DNA of 64,000 nucleotides, from assembly GCF_015291645.1 (NCBI RefSeq), contig NZ_CP030055.1, forward strand, positions 4,340,001-4,404,000, in the 5' to 3' direction. Shown one piece after another: positions 32,215-40,005 of this stretch; position 1 is the first letter of the stretch; every line of letters begins with the position of its first letter. This stretch comes from Bradyrhizobium sp. CCBAU 53340. Lineage in GTDB: Bacteria > Pseudomonadota > Alphaproteobacteria > Rhizobiales > Xanthobacteraceae. Below the pieces are notes generated by a model. It worked only from the letters and a program-made list of their open reading frames with translations. It was not told the origin of the DNA and made no database searches. A program made the translations under genes and the position numbers.

Positions 32215-33207
32215 TCACTTGATCAGCCACCCCTGCTCGCTCGCGACCTGCTTGACGTGCTCGAGGTCCTCCTTGATGAACTTGTCGAACTCGGCGCCGG
32301 TCAGGAACGTGTCGACCTGGGAGGTCTTCTCGATATAGTCCTTCCATTCCGGCGTCGCCTGCACCTTCTTCATGAGGTCGACATAGTAGGCCGCCTGCTC
32401 CGGCGAGACCTTGCCGGGCAGCCAGACCGTGCGCGGCTGCTCGTATTGCTTGATGTCGAGGCCCTGCTCGGTGCAGGTCGGAACGTCGCCCCAGCCTTCG
32501 GTGGCCGTGATCTTCGGACCTTGCGGCAGCTGCTTCGGGCTGAACACGCAGAGCGGACGCTGCGTGCCGCCGCGCCACTGTCCCAAGCTCTCACTGGGAT
32601 TGTTGACGTGGGAATCGAGGTGCCCGCCGGCGAGCTGCACGGCCGCCTCGGCGCCGCTCTTGAAGGGGATGTAGGTCAACTTCACATGACCGATCTTCTC
32701 GATCATGCGCGTCAGCACCTCGTCGGTGTCCTTGGACTGCGCGCCGCCCATCTTGAATTCGCCCGATGCGGCCGCCTTGAGATAGTCGCCTGCGGTCTTG
32801 TAGGGCGCGTCCTGTTTCACCCAGAGCAGGAACTCGTCCTGCGCCATCGCCGCGATCGGGGTCAGGTCGGTATAGTTGAAGGCTACCTTGGAGACGAGCG
32901 GCTGCTGCCAGGCGTTCGAGGTGCCGAAGATCACCTTGTAGGGATCGCCGGCGGAGGCCTTGCCGTAGACATAGCCCTCCGCGCCGCTGCCGCCGCCCTT
33001 GTTGACGACGACGATCGGCTGCTCCGTCAGCTTGTACTTGGTGATGATGTTCTGCACCGCGCGGGCGAGATTGTCGGTGCCGCCGCCGGGACCTGCGGTC
33101 GCCACGAACTCGATCGGCTTCTGCGGCTGCCAGGCTGCGAATGCCGGCGCGCTGCCTGCGAGCACGGCTGCACTGACGGACAATAGAAAGAGAGACGTCC
33201 CACGCAT
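32215..33207 (-). CDS. tctC: Tripartite tricarboxylate transporter, solute-binding protein TctC
   Basis: A 330-residue periplasmic binding protein of the large TctC (Bug) family. Signal peptide MRGTSLFLLSVSAAVLAGSA, then KPIEFVATAGPGGGTDNLARA, the loop that binds the substrate carboxylate, and KGGGSGAEGYVYGKASAGDPY and GTSNAWQQPLVSK typical of the first domain. GGAGG lies before ATG 33207. The ligand cannot be predicted from sequence; known members bind citrate, dicarboxylates, terephthalate and other acids. It sits between the CoA-transferase gene and tctB. Confidence 0.93.
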   Translation of the reverse strand: MRGTSLFLLSVSAAVLAGSAPAFAAWQPQKPIEFVATAGPGGGTDNLARAVQNIITKYKLTEQPIVVVNKGGGSGAEGYVYGKASAGDPYKVIFGTSNAWQQPLVSKVAFNYTDLTPIAAMAQDEFLLWVKQDAPYKTAGDYLKAAASGEFKMGGAQSKDTDEVLTRMIEKIGHVKLTYIPFKSGAEAAVQLAGGHLDSHVNNPSESLGQWRGGTQRPLCVFSPKQLPQGPKITATEGWGDVPTCTEQGLDIKQYEQPRTVWLPGKVSPEQAAYYVDLMKKVQATPEWKDYIEKTSQVDTFLTGAEFDKFIKEDLEHVKQVASEQGWLIK

Positions 33208-33260
33208 GATTTCCTCCAACTGAATTTTCTGTTTGTTTGATCAGTCGTCCTGGCGTCCGC

Positions 33261-34520
33261 TCAGGCGACGCGTTCTTCGCGCTCCCTGGATGCCGAAACA
33301 ATTGCGCCTTCTTGTTCGAGCGCTTCGATTTGCGTCTGGTCGAACCCATGCTCGGCCAGCACCTCGCGTGTATGCTCGCCATAGACAGGCGCGCCTGATG
33401 CGACCTTGCCCGGCGTCTCCGAGAATTTCACCGGCAGCCCGATGGTCTTGACCGGGCCGAGGGTGGAATGCTCGACCTCGACGACCATCTCGCGCGCCAG
33501 CGTCTGCGGATCGCTCAGCGCCTCCAGCATGTCGTACACGGGACCGCAGGGCACGCCCTTCTCGTCCAGCGCCGCGAGCCAATGCGCGCGCGTTTGGGTT
33601 CTGAAACGTTCGCTGAGGACCGCTTCGAGCTCCTTCAAATTCGCCATGCGGTCGGAGCCATTGACGAAGCGCGGATCGGCGGCGAGCTCGCTCGCGCCGA
33701 GCGCTTCCAGCATCAGCAGCCAGTTCTTCTTGTTGGCGCCGCCGACGACGAGCCAGCCGTCGGAGGCCTCAAACGCCTGATAGGGAGCGTTGAGCGGATG
33801 CGCCGAGCCCATCGCGCGCGGCGCTGTGCCTGCGGCGAGCGCAATGGTCGATTGCCAATAGGTCTGCACCAGCGCGGCTTCAAAGAGCGAGGTCTCGACC
33901 CATTGCCCTTCACCGGTCTTGAGGCGATGGGTGTAGGCGGCAAGGATCCCCATGCTCGCGAGCAGGCCGGCGGTGATGTCGGACAGCGGCGGGCCGCACT
34001 TTACCGGCGGACCATCGGGGCGCTCGCCGGTAAAGCTCATGATGCCGCTCATGGCCTGCGCGACGAGGTCAAATCCCCTGCGATGCTTGTAGGGCCCGGT
34101 GCGGCCAAAGCCCGACAGCGAGCAATAGATCAGCGCCGGGAATTTCTTGTGCAGCTCTTCATAGCCAAAGCCCAGACGCTCCATGGCGCCCGGCGCAAAA
34201 TTCTCGACCAGTACGTCGGCGTCCGCGATCAGGCGCCGCAGCACCTCCTTGCCGCCGTCGGTCTTCAGATCCAGCACGATACCGCGCTTGTTGCGGTTCA
34301 TCATCAGGAAGGATGCGGCCTCGTCGCCGATCTTCGGCGGCACCGAATGGCGGGTGTCGTCACCACCAGGCCACTTCTCGATCTTGATGACGTCGGCGCC
34401 CATGTCGGCGAGCATCAGGGTGCAGGTCGGCCCCGCCATGACATGGGTGAGGTCGATGACCTTGAGGCCCGCAAGCGGTCCCGAACGGCGTGAGGTGGAT
34501 TGCGATGGTTCGCTTGGCAT
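33261..34520 (-). CDS. CaiB/BaiF (family III) CoA-transferase
   Basis: A 419-residue enzyme that moves CoA between carboxylic acids. Family features: GPLAGLKVIDLTHVMAGPTC, GADVIKIEKWPGGDDTR, MNRNKRGIVLDLK, ADVLVENFAPGAMERLGFGY and SGFGRTGPY, with the catalytic Asp expected in the GFDLVAQAMSGIMSFTGE region. AGGACG precedes ATG 34520, eight bases after the hydratase stop. In this operon it probably activates the acid imported by TctABC to its CoA ester before hydration. The substrate is unknown. Confidence 0.94.
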   Translation of the reverse strand: MPSEPSQSTSRRSGPLAGLKVIDLTHVMAGPTCTLMLADMGADVIKIEKWPGGDDTRHSVPPKIGDEAASFLMMNRNKRGIVLDLKTDGGKEVLRRLIADADVLVENFAPGAMERLGFGYEELHKKFPALIYCSLSGFGRTGPYKHRRGFDLVAQAMSGIMSFTGERPDGPPVKCGPPLSDITAGLLASMGILAAYTHRLKTGEGQWVETSLFEAALVQTYWQSTIALAAGTAPRAMGSAHPLNAPYQAFEASDGWLVVGGANKKNWLLMLEALGASELAADPRFVNGSDRMANLKELEAVLSERFRTQTRAHWLAALDEKGVPCGPVYDMLEALSDPQTLAREMVVEVEHSTLGPVKTIGLPVKFSETPGKVASGAPVYGEHTREVLAEHGFDQTQIEALEQEGAIVSASREREERVA

Positions 34521-34528
34521 CGGGCGTC

Positions 34529-35323
34529 CTATTGACCACGCCACTGCGGGGCGCGCTTGTTGAGGAAAGCATCGAGCCCTTCGCGAAAATCCTGGCTCGT
34601 GTAGCACATCAGGATGAGGTCTTCGCCCTCGTCCCGGGTCAGCCGCCGCTGCAAACGGGCGACCGCCTGCTTGGTCGCGTTCAGCGTTAGCGGCGCGTGG
34701 CTGGCAACGAGGCGCGCGATCTCATCAGCGCGCGTGTCGAGCGCTGCGAGATCATCAACGATCTCGCCGAGCAGACCGATGCTGGCGGCCTCCGCGGCAT
34801 CGACGAGGCGGGCGGTGAAGATCAGGTCCTTGACCCGCGCCGCCCCGATCAGAGCGGTGAGACGGCTGACATTGGACATCGACAGGCAATTGCCCAGCGT
34901 TCGCGCAATAGGAAATCCGATTTTGGCGCTGCGGGTGCCGATGCGCAGGTCGCAGGCCGCGGCAATGCCCGCCCCGCCACCGGTGCAGAAGCCGTTGATC
35001 GCCGCGATCGTCGGCACCCGGCATTGCTCGAGCGTGGTCAGCACCCGGTCGATGCGGTTCTCGTAGTCGATGGCGTCCTGTGGCGTCTCGAATTCGCGGA
35101 ACTGGTTGATGTCGGTGCCCGAGGCGAAGGCCTTGTCGCCGGCCCCGCGCAGCACCAGCACCTTGATGGAGCTGTCGTCATTGGCTTGCTCGCAGATGGC
35201 CGCGAGCCGTTCGTACATGGCGAAGGTGAAGGCATTGCGCGCCTGCGGACGGTTGAAGGTGACCCGCCCGATCCCGTCCTTGCATTCAAAAACGAGGTCG
35301 TCTGCCCTCACGGCCTGGTCCAT
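34529..35323 (-). CDS. Enoyl-CoA hydratase/isomerase family protein
   Basis: A 264-residue crotonase. The oxyanion-hole segments are VTFNRPQARNAFTFAMYERL with KAFASGTDINQF, and INGFCTGGGAGIAAACDLRIG; ATKQAVAR and QDFREGLDAFLNKRAPQW end the protein as in typical hydratases. It is the first gene of the operon read from the GntR-operator region. The usual second catalytic Glu position is not clear by eye, so it may catalyse hydration, isomerisation or C-C cleavage of a CoA ester. Confidence 0.93.
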   Translation of the reverse strand: MDQAVRADDLVFECKDGIGRVTFNRPQARNAFTFAMYERLAAICEQANDDSSIKVLVLRGAGDKAFASGTDINQFREFETPQDAIDYENRIDRVLTTLEQCRVPTIAAINGFCTGGGAGIAAACDLRIGTRSAKIGFPIARTLGNCLSMSNVSRLTALIGAARVKDLIFTARLVDAAEAASIGLLGEIVDDLAALDTRADEIARLVASHAPLTLNATKQAVARLQRRLTRDEGEDLILMCYTSQDFREGLDAFLNKRAPQWRGQ

Positions 35324-35351
35324 TTCCTCGACTCCCCGACTGTTTTTGCAT

Positions 35352-35427
35352 TTTTGAATGCAAAATTTTTGATTTTCAAGATATAATTCCGGAACTTTCG
35401 TCTATTGAGGCACTTTTGCATTCAAAA
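35352..35427. promoter_or_regulatory. Pair of inverted GntR-type operators and promoter region
   Basis: TTTTGAATGCAAAA (35352-35365) and its exact reverse complement TTTTGCATTCAAAA (35414-35427) lie in the 117-bp gap between the hydratase and gntR genes, 62 bp apart. Each is itself nearly palindromic (TTTTG...CAAAA). TATAAT at 35382 between them is a candidate -10 box. Confidence 0.8.
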
Positions 35428-35440
35428 TTTGAGGAAGCCC

Positions 35441-36106
35441 ATGCTGCATGAGGAGGTCGTCGGCCGCATCCGCGACATTCTGCTCGACGGCGAGATCCCG
35501 CCGGGCGCGCGGATTCCCGAGCGCGAGCTGTGCGAACGGCTGGAGATTTCGCGCACGCCGCTGCGCGAAGCGCTCAAGGTGCTGGCTGCCGAGGGTCTCG
35601 TTCAGCTGCTGCCCCATCGCGGCTCGCGCGCGGCGAAGCTGACCGACAAGGACATGCGCGACCTGTTCGAGGTCTGCCAGGGCCTCGAAGCGCTGGCGGG
35701 CGAGCTCGCTTGCGAGCGCATCACCGATCAGGAGATCGCTGAGATTGCCGCCGCGCACGCGGCCATGGTGCAGCATTATCGCGAGGGTGATCTGATCCAG
35801 TATTATCGTGGCAACCGCGCCATCCACGAGGGGATCGTCAGCGCCGCCGGCAATCCCGTGCTTTCAGGACTCTACGCATCAGTGACCGCGCGCATCCGCC
35901 GCGCCCGCTACGTCACACCGATGACGCCGCAGCGCTGGGCGCTGGCCGTGAAAGAGCACGAAGCGATCCTGAATGCGCTCGAGCGGCGCGACGGCGCCGG
36001 CCTCTCCCACATCCTGCGCACCCATCTGCGCCACAAACGGGAGGAGGTGCTGCAGGCGGGGTTTGCCGAGGCGGAAGCGAGCGAGCCCACGCTGAAGATC
36101 GCGTGA
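35441..36106 (+). CDS. GntR family regulator, FCD (FadR-type) subgroup
   Basis: A 221-residue regulator. The N-terminal winged helix reads VVGRIRDILLDGEIPPGARIPERELCERLEISRTPLREALKVLAAEGLVQLLPHRGSRA. The all-helical FCD ligand domain follows, with metal-binding His residues expected in YRGNRAIHEGIVSAAGN and in ALAVKEHEAILNALERRD and ILRTHLRHK. GAGGAAG precedes ATG 35441. It is divergent from the six-gene catabolic operon and lies beside the operator pair, so it most likely represses that operon until a pathway acid binds. Confidence 0.94.
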   Translation: MLHEEVVGRIRDILLDGEIPPGARIPERELCERLEISRTPLREALKVLAAEGLVQLLPHRGSRAAKLTDKDMRDLFEVCQGLEALAGELACERITDQEIAEIAAAHAAMVQHYREGDLIQYYRGNRAIHEGIVSAAGNPVLSGLYASVTARIRRARYVTPMTPQRWALAVKEHEAILNALERRDGAGLSHILRTHLRHKREEVLQAGFAEAEASEPTLKIA

Positions 36107-36242
36107 GGCCGGCTGCCAGTGTAACCGGCGCGATTCCGCTGGCGGCCCACGCGACGGATGTGCTTTCATGAGTGCACTTTTTCCGCTGCCCAGCCTTGGT
36201 ACGATTTTTCCCGTGTAGTTATTTAAAACATCGGAGACGCAG

Positions 36243-36629
36243 ATGCCTCTCAAAACCTTTTTAGCGATTGTCACGATTTTGGCGATTCCTCACGGGATCG
36301 CTTTTGTTTTTGTACCCGACCTGCTCGCGACAATTTATGGCCTTGAGCATTCGCCAGCCGTCGCATTCATGGGCCGGCTGTTCGGAGGCGCTTTGATCGC
36401 ATGGGGAGGCATCATCTAGTCAGCTCGGAATTTTGGCGACGATGCTAGCATACGCGCCGTCTTGATGTGGACCGCGGGAGCCGAAGCGATTGGCCTGGTG
36501 ACCGCTGTCGCCGCGACCTTGTCGGGTGTCCTCAATGCGATGGGTTGGCTCGCTGCCGCGATATATCTGTTTGGCTCAGCCGGCTGCACCTACTTCCTGA
36601 CGACGCAGGCAAAGCTCTCGGCGGCCTGA
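36243..36629 (+). pseudogene. Small four-helix membrane protein interrupted by an amber codon
   Basis: ATG 36243, with GGAGA upstream, opens a frame that reads MPLKTFLAIVTILAIPHGIA, then FVFVPDLLATIYGLEHSP and GRLFGGALIAWGGII before TAG at 36417. The same frame continues without further stops for 69 codons (SARNFGDDASIRAVLMWTAG... TYFLTTQAKLSAA) to TGA 36629. Together this makes a coherent 128-position membrane protein of four helices, and the amber codon falls where Trp (TGG) would fit. One G-to-A change or sequence error would explain it. No family name can be given; similar small proteins exist in rhizobia as far as I recall. Function unknown. Confidence 0.75.
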
Positions 36630-36663
36630 CTTGAGAGAGCCCGGTTCGTCCGGTCCCCCTCCT

Positions 36664-37383
36664 CTAGCAGCCGAGTCTGTCGGCGATGCCGCCAAAATCC
36701 TTGGCGACGATGTCCCAGTTGCCAGTCGCTTCGAAATCGACCTTCTGGTGCGGGCCGTACTCGGTCGGCCGCGCCACGAAGGCGGTCTTCAGGCCGTATT
36801 TCTGCGCGGCGGCGAGATCGCCGTTGTGCGCGGCGACCATCATCACCTCCTCCGGCTTGAGACAGAGCAGCTTTGCGGCGCCGAGATAGGTTTCGGGATC
36901 GGGCTTGTAGTGCTCGAACAGTTCGGCCGACATGATGAGGTCCCACGGCAGGCCGGCGAACTTCGCCATGTTGGTGAGCAGCGCGACGTTGCCGTTCGAC
37001 AGCGGCGCGATCACGAACTTCGTCTTCAGCCGCGTCAGGCCGGCGACGCTGTCAGGCCAGGGATTGAGGCGGTGCCAGCCCTTGGTGAGATGATCGAGAT
37101 CGGCGTCGGTGAGGCCCTTGATCGCGAATTTCTCGACCAGCTTTTCGAGAGAACGCCGATGCAGATCGTCGAGCATGACGTAGCCGCGCTCGGGATGCTC
37201 GCGCACATCCTGCATCGAGGCGACATACATGCCGCGCCAGCCATCGACGAGCGCGGTCCAGTCGGCGCTGATGCCGCGCCCCTTCCCCCACCACATGAAA
37301 TCGGTGATCAGGCTGGTGCGCCAGTCAACGACGGTGCCGAACACGTCGAAGATCAGGGCTTTGACGGCGGAGAGATCGGACAT
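36664..37383 (-). CDS. Haloacid dehalogenase type II / HAD hydrolase
   Basis: A 239-residue HAD-superfamily protein. Motif I is LIFDVFGTVVDWR with nucleophile Asp14; motif II is PLSNGN; the motif III Lys is in EHYKPDPETYLGAAKLL; motif IV is VAAHNGDLAAAQKYGLKTAFV. FGTVVDW and the length match type II 2-haloacid dehalogenases, although HAD proteins close to this subgroup often act on phosphates. It lies downstream of glpX on the same strand, separated by a palindromic repeat, and converges on the broken membrane-protein gene. Confidence 0.9.
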   Translation of the reverse strand: MSDLSAVKALIFDVFGTVVDWRTSLITDFMWWGKGRGISADWTALVDGWRGMYVASMQDVREHPERGYVMLDDLHRRSLEKLVEKFAIKGLTDADLDHLTKGWHRLNPWPDSVAGLTRLKTKFVIAPLSNGNVALLTNMAKFAGLPWDLIMSAELFEHYKPDPETYLGAAKLLCLKPEEVMMVAAHNGDLAAAQKYGLKTAFVARPTEYGPHQKVDFEATGNWDIVAKDFGGIADRLGC

Positions 37384-37408
37384 GGCGCGCTTCCCTTGTT
37401 CTTATCGT

Positions 37409-37513
37409 TGTCATTCCGGGGCGATGCGCAGCATCGAACCCGGAATCCATTTCGCCTCAGACTTTGCCGCCCGATGGATTCCGGGCTCTCGCTTCGCGAG
37501 CCCCGGAATGACA
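37409..37513. repeat. GTCATTCCGGGG palindromic doublet
   Basis: About 105 bp. Outer ends TGTCATTCCGGGGC and GCCCCGGAATGACA are inverted copies, and an inner pair CCCGGAATCCAT / ATGGATTCCGGG makes each end a hairpin. It sits between glpX and the HAD gene. No second copy is in the window. Confidence 0.75.
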
Positions 37514-37520
37514 GAGGCGC

Positions 37521-38522
37521 TTAGTCCAAATGGAACTTCGCGAGCTCGCGATGCTCGGCCTTGATGTAGCGCACGGTGCCGGTGACGGAGCGCATCACCA
37601 CCGTCTCGGTCTCGATCACGCCGTCCTTGCGGAACTTGACGCCTGACAGCAGCGAACCGGTGGTGACGCCGGTGGCGGCGAACAGACAGTCGCCGCGCGC
37701 CATGTCCTCGATGCCGTAGATCATCTTGGGATCGTTGACGCCCATCTTGGCGGCGCGCTCGATCTTCTCGCCGGAATCGAGGATCAGGCGGCACTGCATC
37801 TGGCCGCCGATGCAGCGCAGCGCCACCGCCGCGAGCACGCCTTCCGGCGCGCCGCCGGTGCCGAGATACATGTCGACACCGGTGTTGTCGGGATCGGCGC
37901 AGTGGATCACGCCGGCGACGTCGCCGTCGGTGATGAGGCGCACGGCAGCGCCCGTCGAGCGCACGCTCTCGATGATGCTGGCATGGCGCGGACGGTCGAG
38001 CACCAGCACGGTGATGCCCTCAGGCTTGACGCCCTTGGCCTTGGCGAGGCGGCGAACGTTTTCGGCCGGCGATGCGTCGAGCTCGACGACACCCTTGTCA
38101 TAGCCGGGGCCGATCGCGAGCTTCTGCATATAGACGTCGGGCGCGTGCAGCAGCGTGCCGCCATCGGCCATCGCCATGGTGGCGATCGAGCCCGGCATGT
38201 TCTTGGCGCACAGCGTGGTGCCTTCGAGCGGGTCGACCGCGATATCGACCTCGGGGCCGGCATTCACGCCAACCTTCTCGCCAATGAAGAGCATCGGCGC
38301 TTCGTCGCGCTCGCCCTCGCCGATCACGATGGTGCCCTGGATCGGCAGCTTGTTGAGCTCGCGGCGCATGGCGTCGACGGCGGCCTGGTCGGCGGCCTTT
38401 TCCTGCCCGTGCCCGCGCAGCCGCGCCGACGACACCGCCGCCCGCTCCGTCACGCGCACAATCTCCAGCGTCAGAATGCGCTCGAGCAATGCCTGCGGCG
38501 GCACTGAAATATGGGTCGACAT
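37521..38522 (-). CDS. glpX: Class II fructose-1,6-bisphosphatase GlpX
   Basis: A 333-residue Li-sensitive phosphatase fold that hydrolyses fructose 1,6-bisphosphate in gluconeogenesis. Signature stretches are TIVIGEGERDEAPMLFIGEKVG, VDIAVDPLEGTTLCAKNMPG (metal and phosphate site), LVLDRPRHASIIESVRSTGA, and TGGAPEGVLAAVALRCIGGQMQCRL. It lies downstream of hom on the same strand, with a palindromic repeat and 138 bp between. In Calvin-cycle bacteria related enzymes also act on sedoheptulose bisphosphate. Confidence 0.96.
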   Translation of the reverse strand: MSTHISVPPQALLERILTLEIVRVTERAAVSSARLRGHGQEKAADQAAVDAMRRELNKLPIQGTIVIGEGERDEAPMLFIGEKVGVNAGPEVDIAVDPLEGTTLCAKNMPGSIATMAMADGGTLLHAPDVYMQKLAIGPGYDKGVVELDASPAENVRRLAKAKGVKPEGITVLVLDRPRHASIIESVRSTGAAVRLITDGDVAGVIHCADPDNTGVDMYLGTGGAPEGVLAAVALRCIGGQMQCRLILDSGEKIERAAKMGVNDPKMIYGIEDMARGDCLFAATGVTTGSLLSGVKFRKDGVIETETVVMRSVTGTVRYIKAEHRELAKFHLD

Positions 38523-38612
38523 CGGCTAACTCCTTCGAAACCGTTTTGGACAGGACACCCTGCCCGCATCAACTCGTAACACCCACAGTTCGTTCGAACC
38601 GTGTCATCGTTT

Positions 38613-38661
38613 AAGCATGCTCTTTCCCGAAAACCGCTGCACACTTTTCGGGAGCATGCTC
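38613..38661. repeat. GAGCATGATC-family palindromic element, copy 2
   Basis: Bounded by AGCATGCTC and GAGCATGCTC, with CCGAAAACCGCTGCACACTT inside; same family as 12889 and 52036. The right edge is shared with the TAG stop (38661-38663) of hom. Confidence 0.75.
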
Positions 38662-39977
38662 TAGTTCTTCTCAATTCTGATGACCTGCGGCCGTCCGCTG
38701 ATCACCTTGTCCTTCTGCACGGCGGCCAGCGCGCGGCGCACCGCGTCTTCATGCGTGGCGTAGGTGATCAGGATGACGGGCACGGGCACAGCCTTGCCGT
38801 CAGCGGGCGCAACGCCGCCATTGGGGTGCCGCTGCACGATCGACTCGATCGAAATCTTCTGCTCCGCAAGTCGCGTTGCGATCGCAGCTGCGGTGCCCGG
38901 GAAATCGCGCGCGAGAAGACGGATGTAGTAGCCGCCCTCGTGCCGCTCCATCGGCGCCTTCTTGGTGTCGCGCAACTGCGCGATCGGCCGGCCGAACGGA
39001 TTGGCGCGGATGCCGCGCGCGACGTCGGCGATATCGGCAACAACGGCGGACGCGGTCGCAGCGCCGCCCGCGCCCGGGCCGACCAGCGTGATCGGCGGAA
39101 TGCCCTCGCCATCGATCGTGACCGCATTGGTGACACCCATCACCTGCGCGATCGAGGAAGATTTGGGAACCATGGTCGGATGCACGCGCTGCTCGATGCC
39201 CTTGGCGGTGCGAACGGCAACGCCGAGCAGCTTGACGCGGTAGCCGAGATCGGCGGCCGCGCGCAGATCTTCCGGCGCAATGGAGGAGATGCCTTCGACA
39301 TACACTGCGCTTTGAGCAACTTTCGTGCCGAAAGCGAGGCTGGCGAGGATCGCGAGCTTCTGCGCGGTATCGTGACCGTCGACGTCGAAGGACGGGTTGG
39401 CCTCGGCATAGCCGAGCCGCTGCGCATCCTTCAGGCACTCGGCGAACGACAGGCCCTCCTGCTCCATCCGCGTCAGGATGTAATTGCAGGTGCCGTTGAG
39501 GATACCGTAGACGCGATTGATGCCGGTTCCCGCAAGACCTTCACGCAACGTCTTGATGACGGGGATCGCGGCGCCGACGGCTGCCTCGAAATTCAGCGCA
39601 CCGCCATGCTTTTCGGCGGCCTTCGCCAGCTTGATGCCGTGCTTGGCGAGCAGCGCCTTGTTCGCCGTGACGACGGACTTGCCGGCATTCAGCGCAGCCT
39701 CGACCGCGGACAGCGAGGGATCGCCCGCGCCGCCCATCAGCTCGACGAAGCAATCGATGTTGGGATCCGTTGCGAGCGCCATCGGATCCTTCGCCCATGT
39801 GACGCCACGCAGATCGATGCTGCGCTTCTTTGCTTTTGAACGCGCGGTCACGGCGACGACGTGAATACCGCGACCGCTGCGGCCCGCGAGCACGCGCGCC
39901 TGCGTTTCGATCAAACGGACAACTTCGGCGCCCACGGTGCCGAGCCCCGCTATGCCCACTTTCAGGGGTGCAACCAT
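38661..39977 (-). CDS. hom: Homoserine dehydrogenase with ACT domain
   Basis: A 438-residue NAD(P)-dependent enzyme that reduces aspartate semialdehyde to homoserine for threonine and methionine. VGIAGLGTVGAEVVRLIE (residues 7-24) is the Rossmann motif; SVVTANKALLAKHG, GINRVYGILNGTCNYILTRME and GYAEANPSFDVDGHDTAQKLAIL are core catalytic segments; a C-terminal ACT domain (YYIRLLARDFPGTAAAIATRL...) allows threonine feedback inhibition. The TAG stop sits at the edge of a palindromic repeat. It lies 28 bp after the aminotransferase, so the two are likely one operon. Confidence 0.97.
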   Translation of the reverse strand: MVAPLKVGIAGLGTVGAEVVRLIETQARVLAGRSGRGIHVVAVTARSKAKKRSIDLRGVTWAKDPMALATDPNIDCFVELMGGAGDPSLSAVEAALNAGKSVVTANKALLAKHGIKLAKAAEKHGGALNFEAAVGAAIPVIKTLREGLAGTGINRVYGILNGTCNYILTRMEQEGLSFAECLKDAQRLGYAEANPSFDVDGHDTAQKLAILASLAFGTKVAQSAVYVEGISSIAPEDLRAAADLGYRVKLLGVAVRTAKGIEQRVHPTMVPKSSSIAQVMGVTNAVTIDGEGIPPITLVGPGAGGAATASAVVADIADVARGIRANPFGRPIAQLRDTKKAPMERHEGGYYIRLLARDFPGTAAAIATRLAEQKISIESIVQRHPNGGVAPADGKAVPVPVILITYATHEDAVRRALAAVQKDKVISGRPQVIRIEKN

Positions 39978-40005
39978 GATGCTTTAGTGAACCTGTCGAA
40001 GAGAA

